From Pseudolabrys sp035718275 (lineage in GTDB: Bacteria; Pseudomonadota; Alphaproteobacteria; Rhizobiales; Xanthobacteraceae): a stretch of 64,000 bases of DNA. Below the pieces are notes generated by a model. That model was not told where the DNA came from. It ran no database searches and saw only the letters and a list, made by a program, of their open reading frames with translations. This document shows, one piece after another, positions 44,562-52,774 of this stretch. Position numbers and translations under genes: made by a program. The stretch is taken from positions 1 to 64,000 of the forward strand of contig DASTHI010000015.1 of NCBI GenBank assembly GCA_035718275.1. Direction: 5' to 3'. How positions within the stretch are numbered: position 1 is the first letter of the stretch; each line of letters opens with the position of its first letter.

Positions 44562-44620
44562 GCCCGAGGCCGCGAACGATTTCGTCGCGGCATGCGCTTT
44601 ACGCACGGTTCGCCTCGGGC
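44562..44620. terminator. Bidirectional terminator-like three-way junction
   Basis: Between two convergent genes, GCCCGAGGC (44562-44570) pairs with GCCTCGGGC (44612-44620). Inside are a CGCGAACGA/TCGTCGCG hairpin (44571-44589) and a smaller TGCG/CGCA stem. The same fold forms on both strands, suiting both the membrane-protein gene and rho. Confidence 0.65.
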
Positions 44621-44642
44621 AAAACGTCCGGCGCGAACCCCT

Positions 44643-45908
44643 TCAGGTGTTCATGGATTCGAAGAACTCGGCGTTGTTCTTTGTATTGCGCAGCTTGTCG
44701 AGCAGGAAATCGATGGCGTCCATCGTTCCCATCGGATTAAGAATTCTGCGCAAGACATACATCTTCTTGAGTATCGCCGGATCGGTGAGCAGCTCTTCCT
44801 TGCGGGTGCCGGATCGCGTGATATCGATCGCTGGGAAAGTACGCTTGTCTGCCACTTTCCGGTCAAGGATCAATTCGGAGTTGCCGGTGCCCTTGAATTC
44901 TTCGAAGATCACTTCGTCCATGCGGCTGCCCGTATCGATCAAGGCCGTCGCGATGATTGTCAACGATCCACCTTCCTCGATGTTGCGAGCCGCACCAAAG
45001 AACCGCTTGGGGCGCTGCAGCGCGTTTGCGTCGACCCCGCCGGTGAGCACCTTGCCGGAGGAAGGAACCACGGTGTTATAGGCGCGGCCGAGACGGGTAA
45101 TCGAATCCAGCAGGATGACCACGTCCCGCTGGTGCTCGACCAGACGCTTTGCCTTTTCAATCACCATTTCGGCGACCTGCACGTGGCGCGAGGCCGGCTC
45201 ATCGAAAGTCGAGGATATCACCTCGCCCTTCACCGAGCGCTGCATGTCCGTGACTTCCTCGGGGCGTTCGTCGATGAGCAGAACGATGAGGTATGTTTCC
45301 GGATGATTGGCCGTAATCGAGTGAGCGATGTTTTGCAGCAACACGGTCTTACCGGTGCGCGGAGGCGACACTATCAGCGCGCGCTGTCCCTTGCCGATCG
45401 GTGCAACAATGTCGATGACACGCGCGGAGAGATCCTTTTTTGTCGGATCATCATATTCCATCCTGATCCGCTCGTCCGGATAAAGCGGCGTAAGATTGTC
45501 AAAATTAACCTTGTGACGCGCTTTTTCCGGATCTTCGAAATTGATGGTGTTGACCTTGAGCAAGGCAAAGTAGCGCTCGCCCTCTTTAGGAGAGCGAATA
45601 TGGCCTTCGACCGTATCGCCGGTCCGCAGACCGAACCTGCGAATCTGACTCGGCGAAACGTAGATGTCGTCGGGTCCGGACAGGTAGTTCGATTCTGGCG
45701 AGCGCAAGAATCCGAACCCGTCTGAAAGGACTTCGACGACGCCCTCGCCGATAATGTCGACTTCCTGAGTCGCCAATTGCTTCAGAATCGCGAACATCAG
45801 CTCCTGCTTGCGCATGGTGCTGGCATTTTCGACCTGATGTTCTTCGGCGAAAGCGACGAGTTCGGCAGGCGTTTTAGACTTGAGATCCTGGAGTTTCATT
45901 TCCCGCAT
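44643..45908 (-). CDS. rho: Transcription termination factor Rho
   Basis: 421 aa, full length. N-terminal LKSKTPAELVAFAEEH and the OB-fold RNA site DGFGFLRSPESNYLSGPDDIYVSPSQIRRF. Motor: Walker A PPRTGKTVLLQNIAHS, Walker B VILLDSITRLGRAYN, Q-loop PSSGKVLTGGVDANALQRPKRFFGAARNIEEGGSLTII, R-loop DRKVADKRTFPAIDI. It is an RNA helicase that ends transcription. The minus-strand order rho-hemJ-hemE, reading toward the origin, is conserved in alphaproteobacteria. Confidence 0.98.
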   Translation of the reverse strand: MREMKLQDLKSKTPAELVAFAEEHQVENASTMRKQELMFAILKQLATQEVDIIGEGVVEVLSDGFGFLRSPESNYLSGPDDIYVSPSQIRRFGLRTGDTVEGHIRSPKEGERYFALLKVNTINFEDPEKARHKVNFDNLTPLYPDERIRMEYDDPTKKDLSARVIDIVAPIGKGQRALIVSPPRTGKTVLLQNIAHSITANHPETYLIVLLIDERPEEVTDMQRSVKGEVISSTFDEPASRHVQVAEMVIEKAKRLVEHQRDVVILLDSITRLGRAYNTVVPSSGKVLTGGVDANALQRPKRFFGAARNIEEGGSLTIIATALIDTGSRMDEVIFEEFKGTGNSELILDRKVADKRTFPAIDITRSGTRKEELLTDPAILKKMYVLRRILNPMGTMDAIDFLLDKLRNTKNNAEFFESMNT

Positions 45909-46162
45909 GGGGGGCTTACGTCCTTGGGAGCGTTAGCGAAGCTTTGTCAGGCAAAGATTGGTGCCGTTTTATTTTGCAGAGAGACCGCAGGTCTGAGGTC
46001 ACGAGGTGTAGGGATTGGGCCTGCAACCCGATGCTGCACCGGCCCGAACACTAGGGAGCCGGAACGCGACTGCATCCGCCTGCGTTCGGTGGGATGTCAT
46101 CAAGATAAGTTGAGCCAGGGTTTCGCGCAAGAGGTCGCGCGCAATGGCTGGTCCCGGGTCGG

Positions 46163-46594
46163 CTAAAAAGGTTTGACCGTGGCCAAGGCTATAATGATGA
46201 TCAGCAGGACCGTTGGTATCTCGTTGATAATACGATAGAATTTCTTGCTGTGTCGGTTTCGGTCAAAGCGGAATTCATTTACCCAATGTGCAAATAGGCC
46301 GTGCATGACTGTCATCGCGAGGACGGCGACAAACTTGACGTGAAACCAGCCGGCGCCAATCCACTGTCCCATCAGGAGCAGAACGATCCCCACGATCCAG
46401 GTGACGATCATTGCCGGCAGCATGATGTAGGTCAGGAGCCGTTCCTCCATCACCTTGAACGTCTCCGACTGCTCCGAGCCCGGTGGCGCGGCGGAGTGGT
46501 AGACGAACAGGCGCGGCAAATAGAGCATCCCCGCCATCCAGGCGACTACAGCTACAATGTGGAGGGCTTTGAGCCAGAGATACACGAGGTTCAC
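46163..46594 (-). CDS. hemJ: Protoporphyrinogen IX oxidase HemJ
   Basis: 143 aa with four transmembrane helices (LKALHIVAVVAWMAGMLYLPRLFVYH; LPAMIVTWIVGIVLLL; FVAVLAMTVMHGLFAHWV; TVLLIIIIALATV). The conserved His in LKALHIVAVVAWM and the Lys in WFHVKFVAV are the HemJ signature. It oxidises protoporphyrinogen IX in haem synthesis at the inner membrane, replacing HemG or HemY. It overlaps hemE by four bases (ATGA), linking two haem steps in one operon. Confidence 0.95.
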   Translation of the reverse strand: MNLVYLWLKALHIVAVVAWMAGMLYLPRLFVYHSAAPPGSEQSETFKVMEERLLTYIMLPAMIVTWIVGIVLLLMGQWIGAGWFHVKFVAVLAMTVMHGLFAHWVNEFRFDRNRHSKKFYRIINEIPTVLLIIIIALATVKPF

Positions 46595-47640
46595 CCTCTT
46601 ACGTGCTTGAGCATGCGGTCGACATGCGCAACAGGAGTATCCGGAAGGATCCCGTGTCCCAGATTGAAGATCAGTGGACCCTCGGCAAGATATGTCATCA
46701 CCGCGTCGACTTCGCGGTCGAGCGCAGCCCCTCCGGCTAGAAGCGCGACGGGATCAACATTGCCCTGAACAGGCGCATGTCTCTGCAGCGTATCCCGCGC
46801 AATTGCGCGCTCAAATGTCCAATCGATGCCGATCGCATTTACTCCGGTCATCTTCAGATAAGGAAGCGCCATAGCGCCTGCGCCACGCGGAAAGCCGATA
46901 ATTCTTGCATTCGGGATGGCACGCCGAACGCCCTCAACAATCCTCTGTGTCGGACCGATGCACCACGTCTCGAACTGTTCGGGGCCCAACACCCCGGCCC
47001 ACGTATCAAAGATTTGTACGCAGTCGGCGCCCGCCGCAAGCTGCCCCACCAGGTAGTCAACGGACGCCCGGACCAGACAATCGATTAATCGTCCGAAATT
47101 CTCAGGATCGCGATAGGCAAAGAGCCGTGCTGGTGCTTGGTCTGGTGTCGCCGCGCCAGCGACCATGTAGGTCGCAACCGTCCACGGAGCACCGCAAAAT
47201 CCGATTAAAGCTGTATTGGCATCCAACGCGCTACTAACACGGCGAACGGTATCATAAACGGGCGCAAGTGTATTGGCATCCAATTGCTCGCGCATTCTGC
47301 CGAGGTCAACAGCCCCGTTCAACGGCTCCAGTCGAGGTCCTTCTCCGGCCAGAAACTCTACCTTCCGCCCGAGCGCCAAAGGCACCACCAGAATGTCCGA
47401 AAACAGAATCGCCGCATCAAAATCAAAGCGGCGAACCGGCTGTAATGTCACCTCTGCGGCTAGTTGGGGGTTGAAGCACAAATCCAAAAACCCGCCCGCT
47501 CTTTCGCGCACAGCACGATATTCGGGCAAATACCGTCCCGCTTGACGCATAAGCCAAATCGGTGGGACCGCTTCGCGCTTTCCTGAAAGAACACGTAGCA
47601 GTTTTTTCCCCATAGCTTTCGTTGATCCAATATCGTCCAT
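46591..47640 (-). CDS. hemE: Uroporphyrinogen decarboxylase
   Basis: 349 aa from ATG 47640; ATG 47613 (MGKKLLRVL) is a shorter alternative. Family motifs: PPIWLMRQAGRYLPEYR near the N-terminus, ILFSDILVVPLALGRKVEF, GFCGAPWTVATYMVAG, QIFDTWAGVL, IDWTFERA, NLGHGILPDTP. It converts uroporphyrinogen III to coproporphyrinogen III. It is transcribed away from the candidate origin, as in Caulobacter. Confidence 0.98.
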   Translation of the reverse strand: MDDIGSTKAMGKKLLRVLSGKREAVPPIWLMRQAGRYLPEYRAVRERAGGFLDLCFNPQLAAEVTLQPVRRFDFDAAILFSDILVVPLALGRKVEFLAGEGPRLEPLNGAVDLGRMREQLDANTLAPVYDTVRRVSSALDANTALIGFCGAPWTVATYMVAGAATPDQAPARLFAYRDPENFGRLIDCLVRASVDYLVGQLAAGADCVQIFDTWAGVLGPEQFETWCIGPTQRIVEGVRRAIPNARIIGFPRGAGAMALPYLKMTGVNAIGIDWTFERAIARDTLQRHAPVQGNVDPVALLAGGAALDREVDAVMTYLAEGPLIFNLGHGILPDTPVAHVDRMLKHVRG

Positions 47641-47991
47641 AAATACTTATCTAAGAATCTATTGTGGTTGTTAGAACGTTGATTGGACTCATGCCTCGCC
47701 GTCAACATGGTGTCCACTGTCTGCACATCGGCAATGCACTCTGTCCGAGTAATCCAGAGGTGACAAAATCCACAACGCGACGCCTAATTTGAAGGCATCT
47801 AGCGAGATGTCCCCTGGTGTCCCCAGGCGCGTATTCACATGGCCGCGGAACAAATTCGATACGGTCCTGGGTGATCTCCCATCGCCAGTGATGTGGAGGA
47901 ATTTGAGTTTCTCGCCTGATGACCGCTTGCCTGGAGAGCACAACCATGGCCTTCTCCGGCGATATCCACATGCTTTCCGGCAGATATACAG
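47641..47991. other. Candidate chromosomal replication origin (oriC) between hemE and the PDRP gene
   Basis: This 351-bp gap is where oriC lies in Caulobacter (Cori) and Rickettsia. DnaA-box-like sites are ATATCCACA (47962-47970, 8/9 to TTATCCACA), AAATCCACA (47766-47774, 7/9) and TGTGGAGGA on the opposite strand (47893-47901 area, weaker). An AT-rich stretch at 47641-47687 next to hemE could unwind. TGTCCCC is repeated twice at a 10-bp period (47808-47824). Flanking genes diverge from here. No credible protein frame. Confidence 0.6.
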
Positions 47992-48825
47992 ATGACCGAA
48001 ACCGGCTACTTCCATCTTCATCTGGTATCCGATGCAACCGGAGAAACTCTGATCACGGTGGCGAGAGCAGCCGCGGCGCAATATGCGAATGTGTCGCCGA
48101 TCGAACATCTCTATCCCATGGTCCGGTCAAAGAAACAGCTCGACCATGCGCTTGCGGAGATCTCCGAAGCGCCGGGTCTGGTCCTGTACACGCTTCTCGA
48201 GGAAGATCTCATAGCGGCGCTCGAGCAGAAATGCCGTGAGCTCGGGCTGCCCTGCATGTCGATCCTTGGACCGGTTTTGCGAGTATTCCAGTCGTATCTC
48301 GGTGCGGAAACCATCCACCGCGCAGGCGCTCAGCATGTTCTCAATGCCGAATATTTTCAGCGGATCGACGCATTGAACTTTACAATGCTGCATGACGACG
48401 GCCAACACGTCGAAGGGCTCGAAGAGGCGGATGTGGTTCTGGTGGGCGTTTCGCGAACATCGAAGACGCCGACGTCGATCTATCTCGCCAATCGTGGTGT
48501 GAAGACCGGCAATGTGCCGCTAGTGCCGAACGTCCAGCTGCCGCCTTCGGTTCAGGGGCTCACGCGACCGCTAATTGTGGGTCTATATGCGAGTCCAGAA
48601 CGCATCGTGCAGATTCGGGAAAACCGGCTGCTCGGGTTGAAAGCCCACCGCGACGATGATCAATATATCGACAAGGCAGCAGTGGCAGAGGAAGTTTCAT
48701 TCTCGCGACGGCTGTGTGCCAGAAATAACTGGCCGACAATTGATGTTACCCGTCGCTCGATCGAAGAAACTGCCGCCGCAGTCATGCGGCTCTTGAGCGA
48801 ACGTCGCCGCCATCCTGTAAGCTAG
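47992..48825 (+). CDS. Pyruvate, phosphate dikinase / PEP synthase regulatory protein (DUF299)
   Basis: 277 aa, family length. It starts YFHLHLVSDATGETLITVARAAAAQY, has the P-loop-like GVSRTSKTPTSIYLANRG near residue 150, then VPLVPNVQLPP, and ends WPTIDVTRRSIEETAAAVM. Members are bifunctional kinase/pyrophosphorylases that inactivate and reactivate PPDK or PEP synthase by Thr phosphorylation using ADP. Its position right of hemE is a landmark for alphaproteobacterial oriC (RP001 homologue). Confidence 0.95.
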   Translation: MTETGYFHLHLVSDATGETLITVARAAAAQYANVSPIEHLYPMVRSKKQLDHALAEISEAPGLVLYTLLEEDLIAALEQKCRELGLPCMSILGPVLRVFQSYLGAETIHRAGAQHVLNAEYFQRIDALNFTMLHDDGQHVEGLEEADVVLVGVSRTSKTPTSIYLANRGVKTGNVPLVPNVQLPPSVQGLTRPLIVGLYASPERIVQIRENRLLGLKAHRDDDQYIDKAAVAEEVSFSRRLCARNNWPTIDVTRRSIEETAAAVMRLLSERRRHPVS

Positions 48826-48839
48826 ATTACCGAGGCTTC

Positions 48840-49448
48840 ATGGCGCTTTGGCTTGCTTCTCACCCGCTGGTTCTCGCATCCCGAAGCGATGTGCGCGGCA
48901 AGATTCTGGCGGCGGCCGGCCTTCGTTTCGAGACAAGGCCCTCATTGGTCGACGAGCGCGCTCTCGAAGCCGAGGCCGAGATCGAGGATGCCTCAGCCGT
49001 AGCACGACATCTTGCCGAGAAAAAAGCGATGGCGGTTGCATCGTCTATGCCGGGACGCATCGTCTTGGGGGCCGACCAGACGCTCGCACGCGGGGCCCGC
49101 CGTTTCACCAAGCCAGCTGACCTTGCCGCTGCGGCCGAGCAGCTTCGAGAATTGCGAGGTCGGACGCATGAGCTGCATTCCGCGCTCACTCTGGTAAGCG
49201 ACGGCACGTTGTTGTTCTCGTGCGTGGAAACGGCGAAACTGACGATGCGTGATTTCTCCGATCGGTATCTCGAGAATTATCTCGGCATGCTGGGCGATGC
49301 CGCTCTCAAAAGCGTCGGCGGGTATCAGCTCGAGGGGATCGGAATTCATCTGTTCGAGCGGATCGAAGGAGACTATTTCACGATTCTCGGCCTTCCGTTG
49401 CTTCCACTGCTGGACTTCCTACGCCAGAAAAAGCTCCTCGATGGCTAG
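48840..49448 (+). CDS. maf: Maf family nucleotide pyrophosphatase
   Basis: 202 aa. Motifs: LVLASRSDVRGKILAAAGL, ADQTLARGARRFTKP (catalytic Asp), LRELRGRTHELHSALTL and GGYQLEGIGIHLFERIEGDYFTILGLPLLPLL. Maf proteins hydrolyse non-canonical or ordinary nucleoside triphosphates; the subgroup decides between dTTP/UTP and m7GTP, which I cannot settle. It begins 14 bp after the PDRP gene. Confidence 0.93.
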   Translation: MALWLASHPLVLASRSDVRGKILAAAGLRFETRPSLVDERALEAEAEIEDASAVARHLAEKKAMAVASSMPGRIVLGADQTLARGARRFTKPADLAAAAEQLRELRGRTHELHSALTLVSDGTLLFSCVETAKLTMRDFSDRYLENYLGMLGDAALKSVGGYQLEGIGIHLFERIEGDYFTILGLPLLPLLDFLRQKKLLDG

Positions 49449-49482
49449 CATACGGACGCGCCCACGCTCAGGTGCAAATGAT

Positions 49483-50082
49483 ATGTTTGTCCTCGGCCTC
49501 ACCGGTTCGCTCGGTATGGGCAAATCGACGACCGCACGATTCTTTGCCGAAGAAGGTGTCCCGGTTCATGATGCGGATGCAGCGGTTCATCGCTTGTACG
49601 AAGGCGAAGCTGCGCCCCTGATCGAAGCCGCGTTCCCCGGCACGACCAGCGACGGCAAGGTGGACCGCGACAAGCTTGCAGCTAGGGTGCTAAGCGATCC
49701 CGCGCGCATCAGCAAGCTGGAAGGCATTGTCCATCCCCTGGTGCGCGCCGCCGAGGAGCAGTTTCTGGCCGATGCGAGAGCCAAAAATGCACCCCTGGTG
49801 GTGCTCGATATTCCACTTCTGTTTGAAACCGGAGGCGAAGCCCGTTGTGATGCCGTGGTTGTTGTCTCAGCCCCGGCGGACGTGCAACGAGCGAGGATTC
49901 TGGCACGGCCAGGAATGAATGAGGAGAAGCTGGCCGCAATGCTGGCCAGGCAGATGCCGGACGCCGAAAAGCGGCACCGCGCCGATTTCGTCGTGGATAC
50001 GTCACAGGGATTCGAGGCCGCGCGGGCGCAGGTGCGTGATATTCTCGCGCGCATCGCTACAATGGAGAACCGACGACGCTGA
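49483..50082 (+). CDS. coaE: Dephospho-CoA kinase
   Basis: 199 aa from ATG 49483; ATG 49441 in the end of maf would add 14 residues that no CoaE has. P-loop GLTGSLGMGKSTTARFF at the very start, VHDADAAVHRLYEGEA (substrate Asp), LEGIVHPLVRAAEEQFL, LVVLDIPLLFETGG and RILARPGM with HRADFVVDTS at the end. Final CoA step. In most Rhizobiales aroE lies between maf and coaE; here it does not. Confidence 0.95.
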   Translation: MFVLGLTGSLGMGKSTTARFFAEEGVPVHDADAAVHRLYEGEAAPLIEAAFPGTTSDGKVDRDKLAARVLSDPARISKLEGIVHPLVRAAEEQFLADARAKNAPLVVLDIPLLFETGGEARCDAVVVVSAPADVQRARILARPGMNEEKLAAMLARQMPDAEKRHRADFVVDTSQGFEAARAQVRDILARIATMENRRR

Positions 50083-50101
50083 TTCTCCATCCCGAAGACC
50101 C

Positions 50102-50803
50102 ATGCGCGAAATCGTTCTCGATACGGAAACGACCGGGCTCGATCCGGCGCAGGGACATCGACTTGTCGAACTCGGCTGTGTCGAGCTGCTCAACCGCATC
50201 CCAACCGGCGCCGCGTTTCACGCTTATATCAATCCCGAACGCGACGTGCCGCCGGAAGCCTTTGCAGTTCATGGGCTCTCCGCGGATTTTTTGAAAGCGC
50301 ACAAGCGCTTCGTTGAGATCGCCGACGAGTTCCTTGATTTCATTGGTGATGCGCCCTTGGTCATTCACAATGCGAGCTTTGACCATGCATTTCTTTGTGC
50401 CGAACTCAAGATTGCCGATCGCAGGCCGATCGCGCCCGACCGGCTCATAGATACGCTCCTGCTTGCGCGCCGCAAACATCCTGCAGGCCCGAACCGACTC
50501 GACGATCTGTGCTTGCGTTACGGCATTGACAATTCGCGGCGAAATAAACACGGCGCTCTGCTAGATGCGGAGATTCTTGCGGAAGTCTATGTCGAACTCA
50601 TCGGTGCAAGACAGGCCCAACTGGGACTTACAGAGATCAATGACCGGCCGGTCGCCAGCGTCAACGAAAAGAACGCGATTCGCACGCGCCCCACGCCGCT
50701 TCTGCCACGATTGAGTGAAGCCGAGATCGCGGCTCATCGCGAATTCGTGACGAGTCTGGGCGAAAACGCGCTGTGGCTTCGCTATCAGCCGGACACGTTG
50801 TGA
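50102..50803 (+). CDS. dnaQ: DNA polymerase III subunit epsilon
   Basis: 233 aa. DEDDh exonuclease motifs: Exo I REIVLDTETTGLDP, Exo II VIHNASFDHAFL, Exo III HGALLDAEILAEVY with the catalytic His. The C-terminal ~50 residues contain the Q-linker and polymerase-binding region. It proofreads in the replisome. It starts 19 bp after coaE and is convergent with secB with only four bases between. Confidence 0.96.
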   Translation: MREIVLDTETTGLDPAQGHRLVELGCVELLNRIPTGAAFHAYINPERDVPPEAFAVHGLSADFLKAHKRFVEIADEFLDFIGDAPLVIHNASFDHAFLCAELKIADRRPIAPDRLIDTLLLARRKHPAGPNRLDDLCLRYGIDNSRRNKHGALLDAEILAEVYVELIGARQAQLGLTEINDRPVASVNEKNAIRTRPTPLLPRLSEAEIAAHREFVTSLGENALWLRYQPDTL

Positions 50804-50807
50804 GACG

Positions 50808-51308
50808 TCAACTCGCCGGCGCGGTCGAAGGCTGCATCTGCGCCATTTTCTGCCGATAGAGGCTCACGAAGTCCACGGGATCGAGTAGCAGGGGAGGAAA
50901 TCCACCGTTGCGCACCGCCGTCGCAATGATCTCGCGTGCGAACGGGAACAGCAGCCGTGGACATTCGATCAGCACTACGGGATTCAAGCTCTCTTTCGGT
51001 ACGTTGCGGATGCGGAACATACCCGCGAACTCAAGTTCGAAACGAAACAAGAGTGTGGTGGAGGTTTCGGCCTTGCCCTCAAGTTTGATTACGACTTCAA
51101 CGTCGCTCTCGGACAAGGGAGTGGCGCCAACATTGATCTGGATTGCAATCTGCGGCTGCTCCTGGCGCGAACCGATCGATTGAGGCGCATTCGGATTTTC
51201 GAAGGAAAAATCCTTGATGTATTGGGCGAGGACGGTGAGTTGCGGCTGATCCTGCGGGCTCGCTTGCGCGCCGCTGCTTTGTGAGGGGTTGCCATTGCCA
51301 GACGTCAT
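50808..51308 (-). CDS. secB: Protein-export chaperone SecB
   Basis: 166 aa. A Ser/Gln-rich start is followed by the SecB fold: VLAQYIKDFSFENPNAPQS, IAIQINVGATPLSESDVEVVIKLEG, FRFELEFAGMFRIRNVP, LLFPFAREIIATAVRNGGFPPLLLDPVDFVSLY. It keeps preproteins unfolded and hands them to SecA. Next on the minus strand is the broken fxsA, its usual upstream neighbour. Confidence 0.96.
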   Translation of the reverse strand: MTSGNGNPSQSSGAQASPQDQPQLTVLAQYIKDFSFENPNAPQSIGSRQEQPQIAIQINVGATPLSESDVEVVIKLEGKAETSTTLLFRFELEFAGMFRIRNVPKESLNPVVLIECPRLLFPFAREIIATAVRNGGFPPLLLDPVDFVSLYRQKMAQMQPSTAPAS

Positions 51309-51497
51309 GAATTCTCCTTCAGCGACGCCGCAGGGGGTGGCGCGCGCGGTTGGCTAACATAGCCGTTCTGATGGAACAAGGACGCGCGATTGTCGCCGGC
51401 GCTGTTCATTCGCGCTCTTCATTAGTCATTATTGCGGGCGGACAATACCGCCGGGCAGCCGGTATTTTTGGCCAAAGGGGGGAGACCGATTCTTCGC

Positions 51498-51852
51498 TCA
51501 TCCACGATGGAGCTGCCGGACTACTGCGCTGCGCAGGGTTCGCCCTACGGCAGGTAGCAGCGGCAATACGGCGATAACGTCCGTGATAAGCCCCGGAAGC
51601 AGCAGTCAAATCCCCCGATGAAAAGAACACGCTTCTTAACGCTACCTGCAAGCTTGTTCGGCGCGCCTCCTCACGGTCAGGCGTACTCGCCCAATGTGCC
51701 GGTCAACTGTGCGGCTCAGGACGACTACGCCGAGAAGCCAGCGGGCCTCTACCAGGCTAAAAGCCCAATCGTCGCACCGTGGCAACAAAATCGCCAAGTT
51801 CCAGCAGTAGCATTGCCAAAATCGCCCACAGCAACCATTTTGATATATTCAT
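51498..51852 (-). pseudogene. fxsA: fxsA-like pseudogene (frameshifts and stops)
   Basis: Three blocks match an FxsA-type membrane protein in order. Block 1 (51757-51852) encodes MNISKWLLWAILAMLLLELG and FVATVRRLGF then stops. Block 2 (51645-51752, shifted frame) encodes WLLGVVVLSRTVDRHIGRVR. Block 3 (51498-51605, same frame as block 2 after three stops) encodes LLLPGLITDVIAVLPLLPAV and ends VVRQLHRG. Between them VLFIGGF lies in the third frame. LLLPG.ITD is the FxsA hallmark. The slot between secB and the Tim44-like gene is where fxsA normally sits. Sequencing indels could mimic this. Confidence 0.6.
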
Positions 51853-52053
51853 GGGCGTTTCTCTCGGTGTGCGATGTTGGCCTAAGCTGCCTGATCGTCT
51901 AATGTTCGAGGAGAAATCGCAGTTACGCCGAAATGACGGCGAGAGCCCGTAGCGGGCGGCGCAGTTACGGGAATGCACAAGCGGCGGCGTGGCTGAGAGC
52001 CCGGCGCAGATCGATAGCGATCCGATCCACGTGCCGGGACGGTATCCGAAAGC

Positions 52054-52770
52054 ATGCGAGACGTGTTCGATATCTATACCATTATTTTCCTGGCGCTGGC
52101 GGTGTTCATCTTCCTGCGGCTGCGCAGCGTATTGGGTCAGCGGACCGGCAGGGAACGACCTCCTTACGATCCGTATTCCGCCCGCGAGCCGGTGCGGCCT
52201 GCGGCGGAAAAAGTCATCACTCTGCCGAACCGCAACGCAGAATCACCCCAGGCGAAGCCTGTGGAGCCGGAGACGGCTCCCGCCGAGAAATGGAAGGGCA
52301 TTGCAGAGCCCGGTTCTGTACTGGCAGCAGGGCTCGATGCAATCGCCGGCGCCGAACCCGATTTCGATGCGAAACATTTTCTCGCAGGCGCGCGTGCTGC
52401 CTACGAGATGATAGTCAACGCCTACGCTGAAGGCGATCGCCGCACCTTGAAAAACCTGCTGGCTCGGGAAGTTTATGATGGATTCGAGAGCGCTATCAGT
52501 GCACGTGAAAAGCGCGGCGAGACGGTGGAAAGTCGCTTCGTGTCCATCGATGAAGCCAATATCTCCGCCGCCGAATTGCGCGGCCGTACCGCGCAGATTA
52601 CTGTTCGCTTCCAATCAAAGCTTGTCTCGGCAACACGCGACAAGGATGGAAACGTGATTGACGGCAGCGCGGACAGGGTCACCGACATCACTGACGTTTG
52701 GACATTTGCACGTGACGTGAGTTCGCGCGATCCGAACTGGAAGCTGGTGGCTACTGAAGCCGGGCAATGA
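52054..52770 (+). CDS. Tim44/TimA-domain membrane-anchored protein
   Basis: 238 aa. An N-terminal membrane segment (IYTIIFLALAVFIFLRLRSVLG) is followed by a Pro/Glu-rich linker and a Tim44-like domain (FDAKHFLAGARAAYEMIVNAYAEGDRRTLKNLLAREVYDGFESAI, AQITVRFQSKLVSATRDKDG, DVWTFARDVSSRDPNWKLVATEAG). It is the alphaproteobacterial relative of mitochondrial Tim44; role in the inner membrane unsettled. It leads a block with mltA and smr, 4 bp before mltA. Confidence 0.92.
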   Translation: MRDVFDIYTIIFLALAVFIFLRLRSVLGQRTGRERPPYDPYSAREPVRPAAEKVITLPNRNAESPQAKPVEPETAPAEKWKGIAEPGSVLAAGLDAIAGAEPDFDAKHFLAGARAAYEMIVNAYAEGDRRTLKNLLAREVYDGFESAISAREKRGETVESRFVSIDEANISAAELRGRTAQITVRFQSKLVSATRDKDGNVIDGSADRVTDITDVWTFARDVSSRDPNWKLVATEAGQ

Positions 52771-52774
52771 GTGC

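Noticed and set aside
47702..48108. Minus-strand frames across the hemE-PDRP gap
   Set aside because: They have no recognisable protein, run antisense into the PDRP gene, and occupy the candidate origin.
51757..51852. 31-codon small membrane protein as an independent gene
   Set aside because: It fits better as the first block of the broken fxsA, since further FxsA-like segments follow in other frames.
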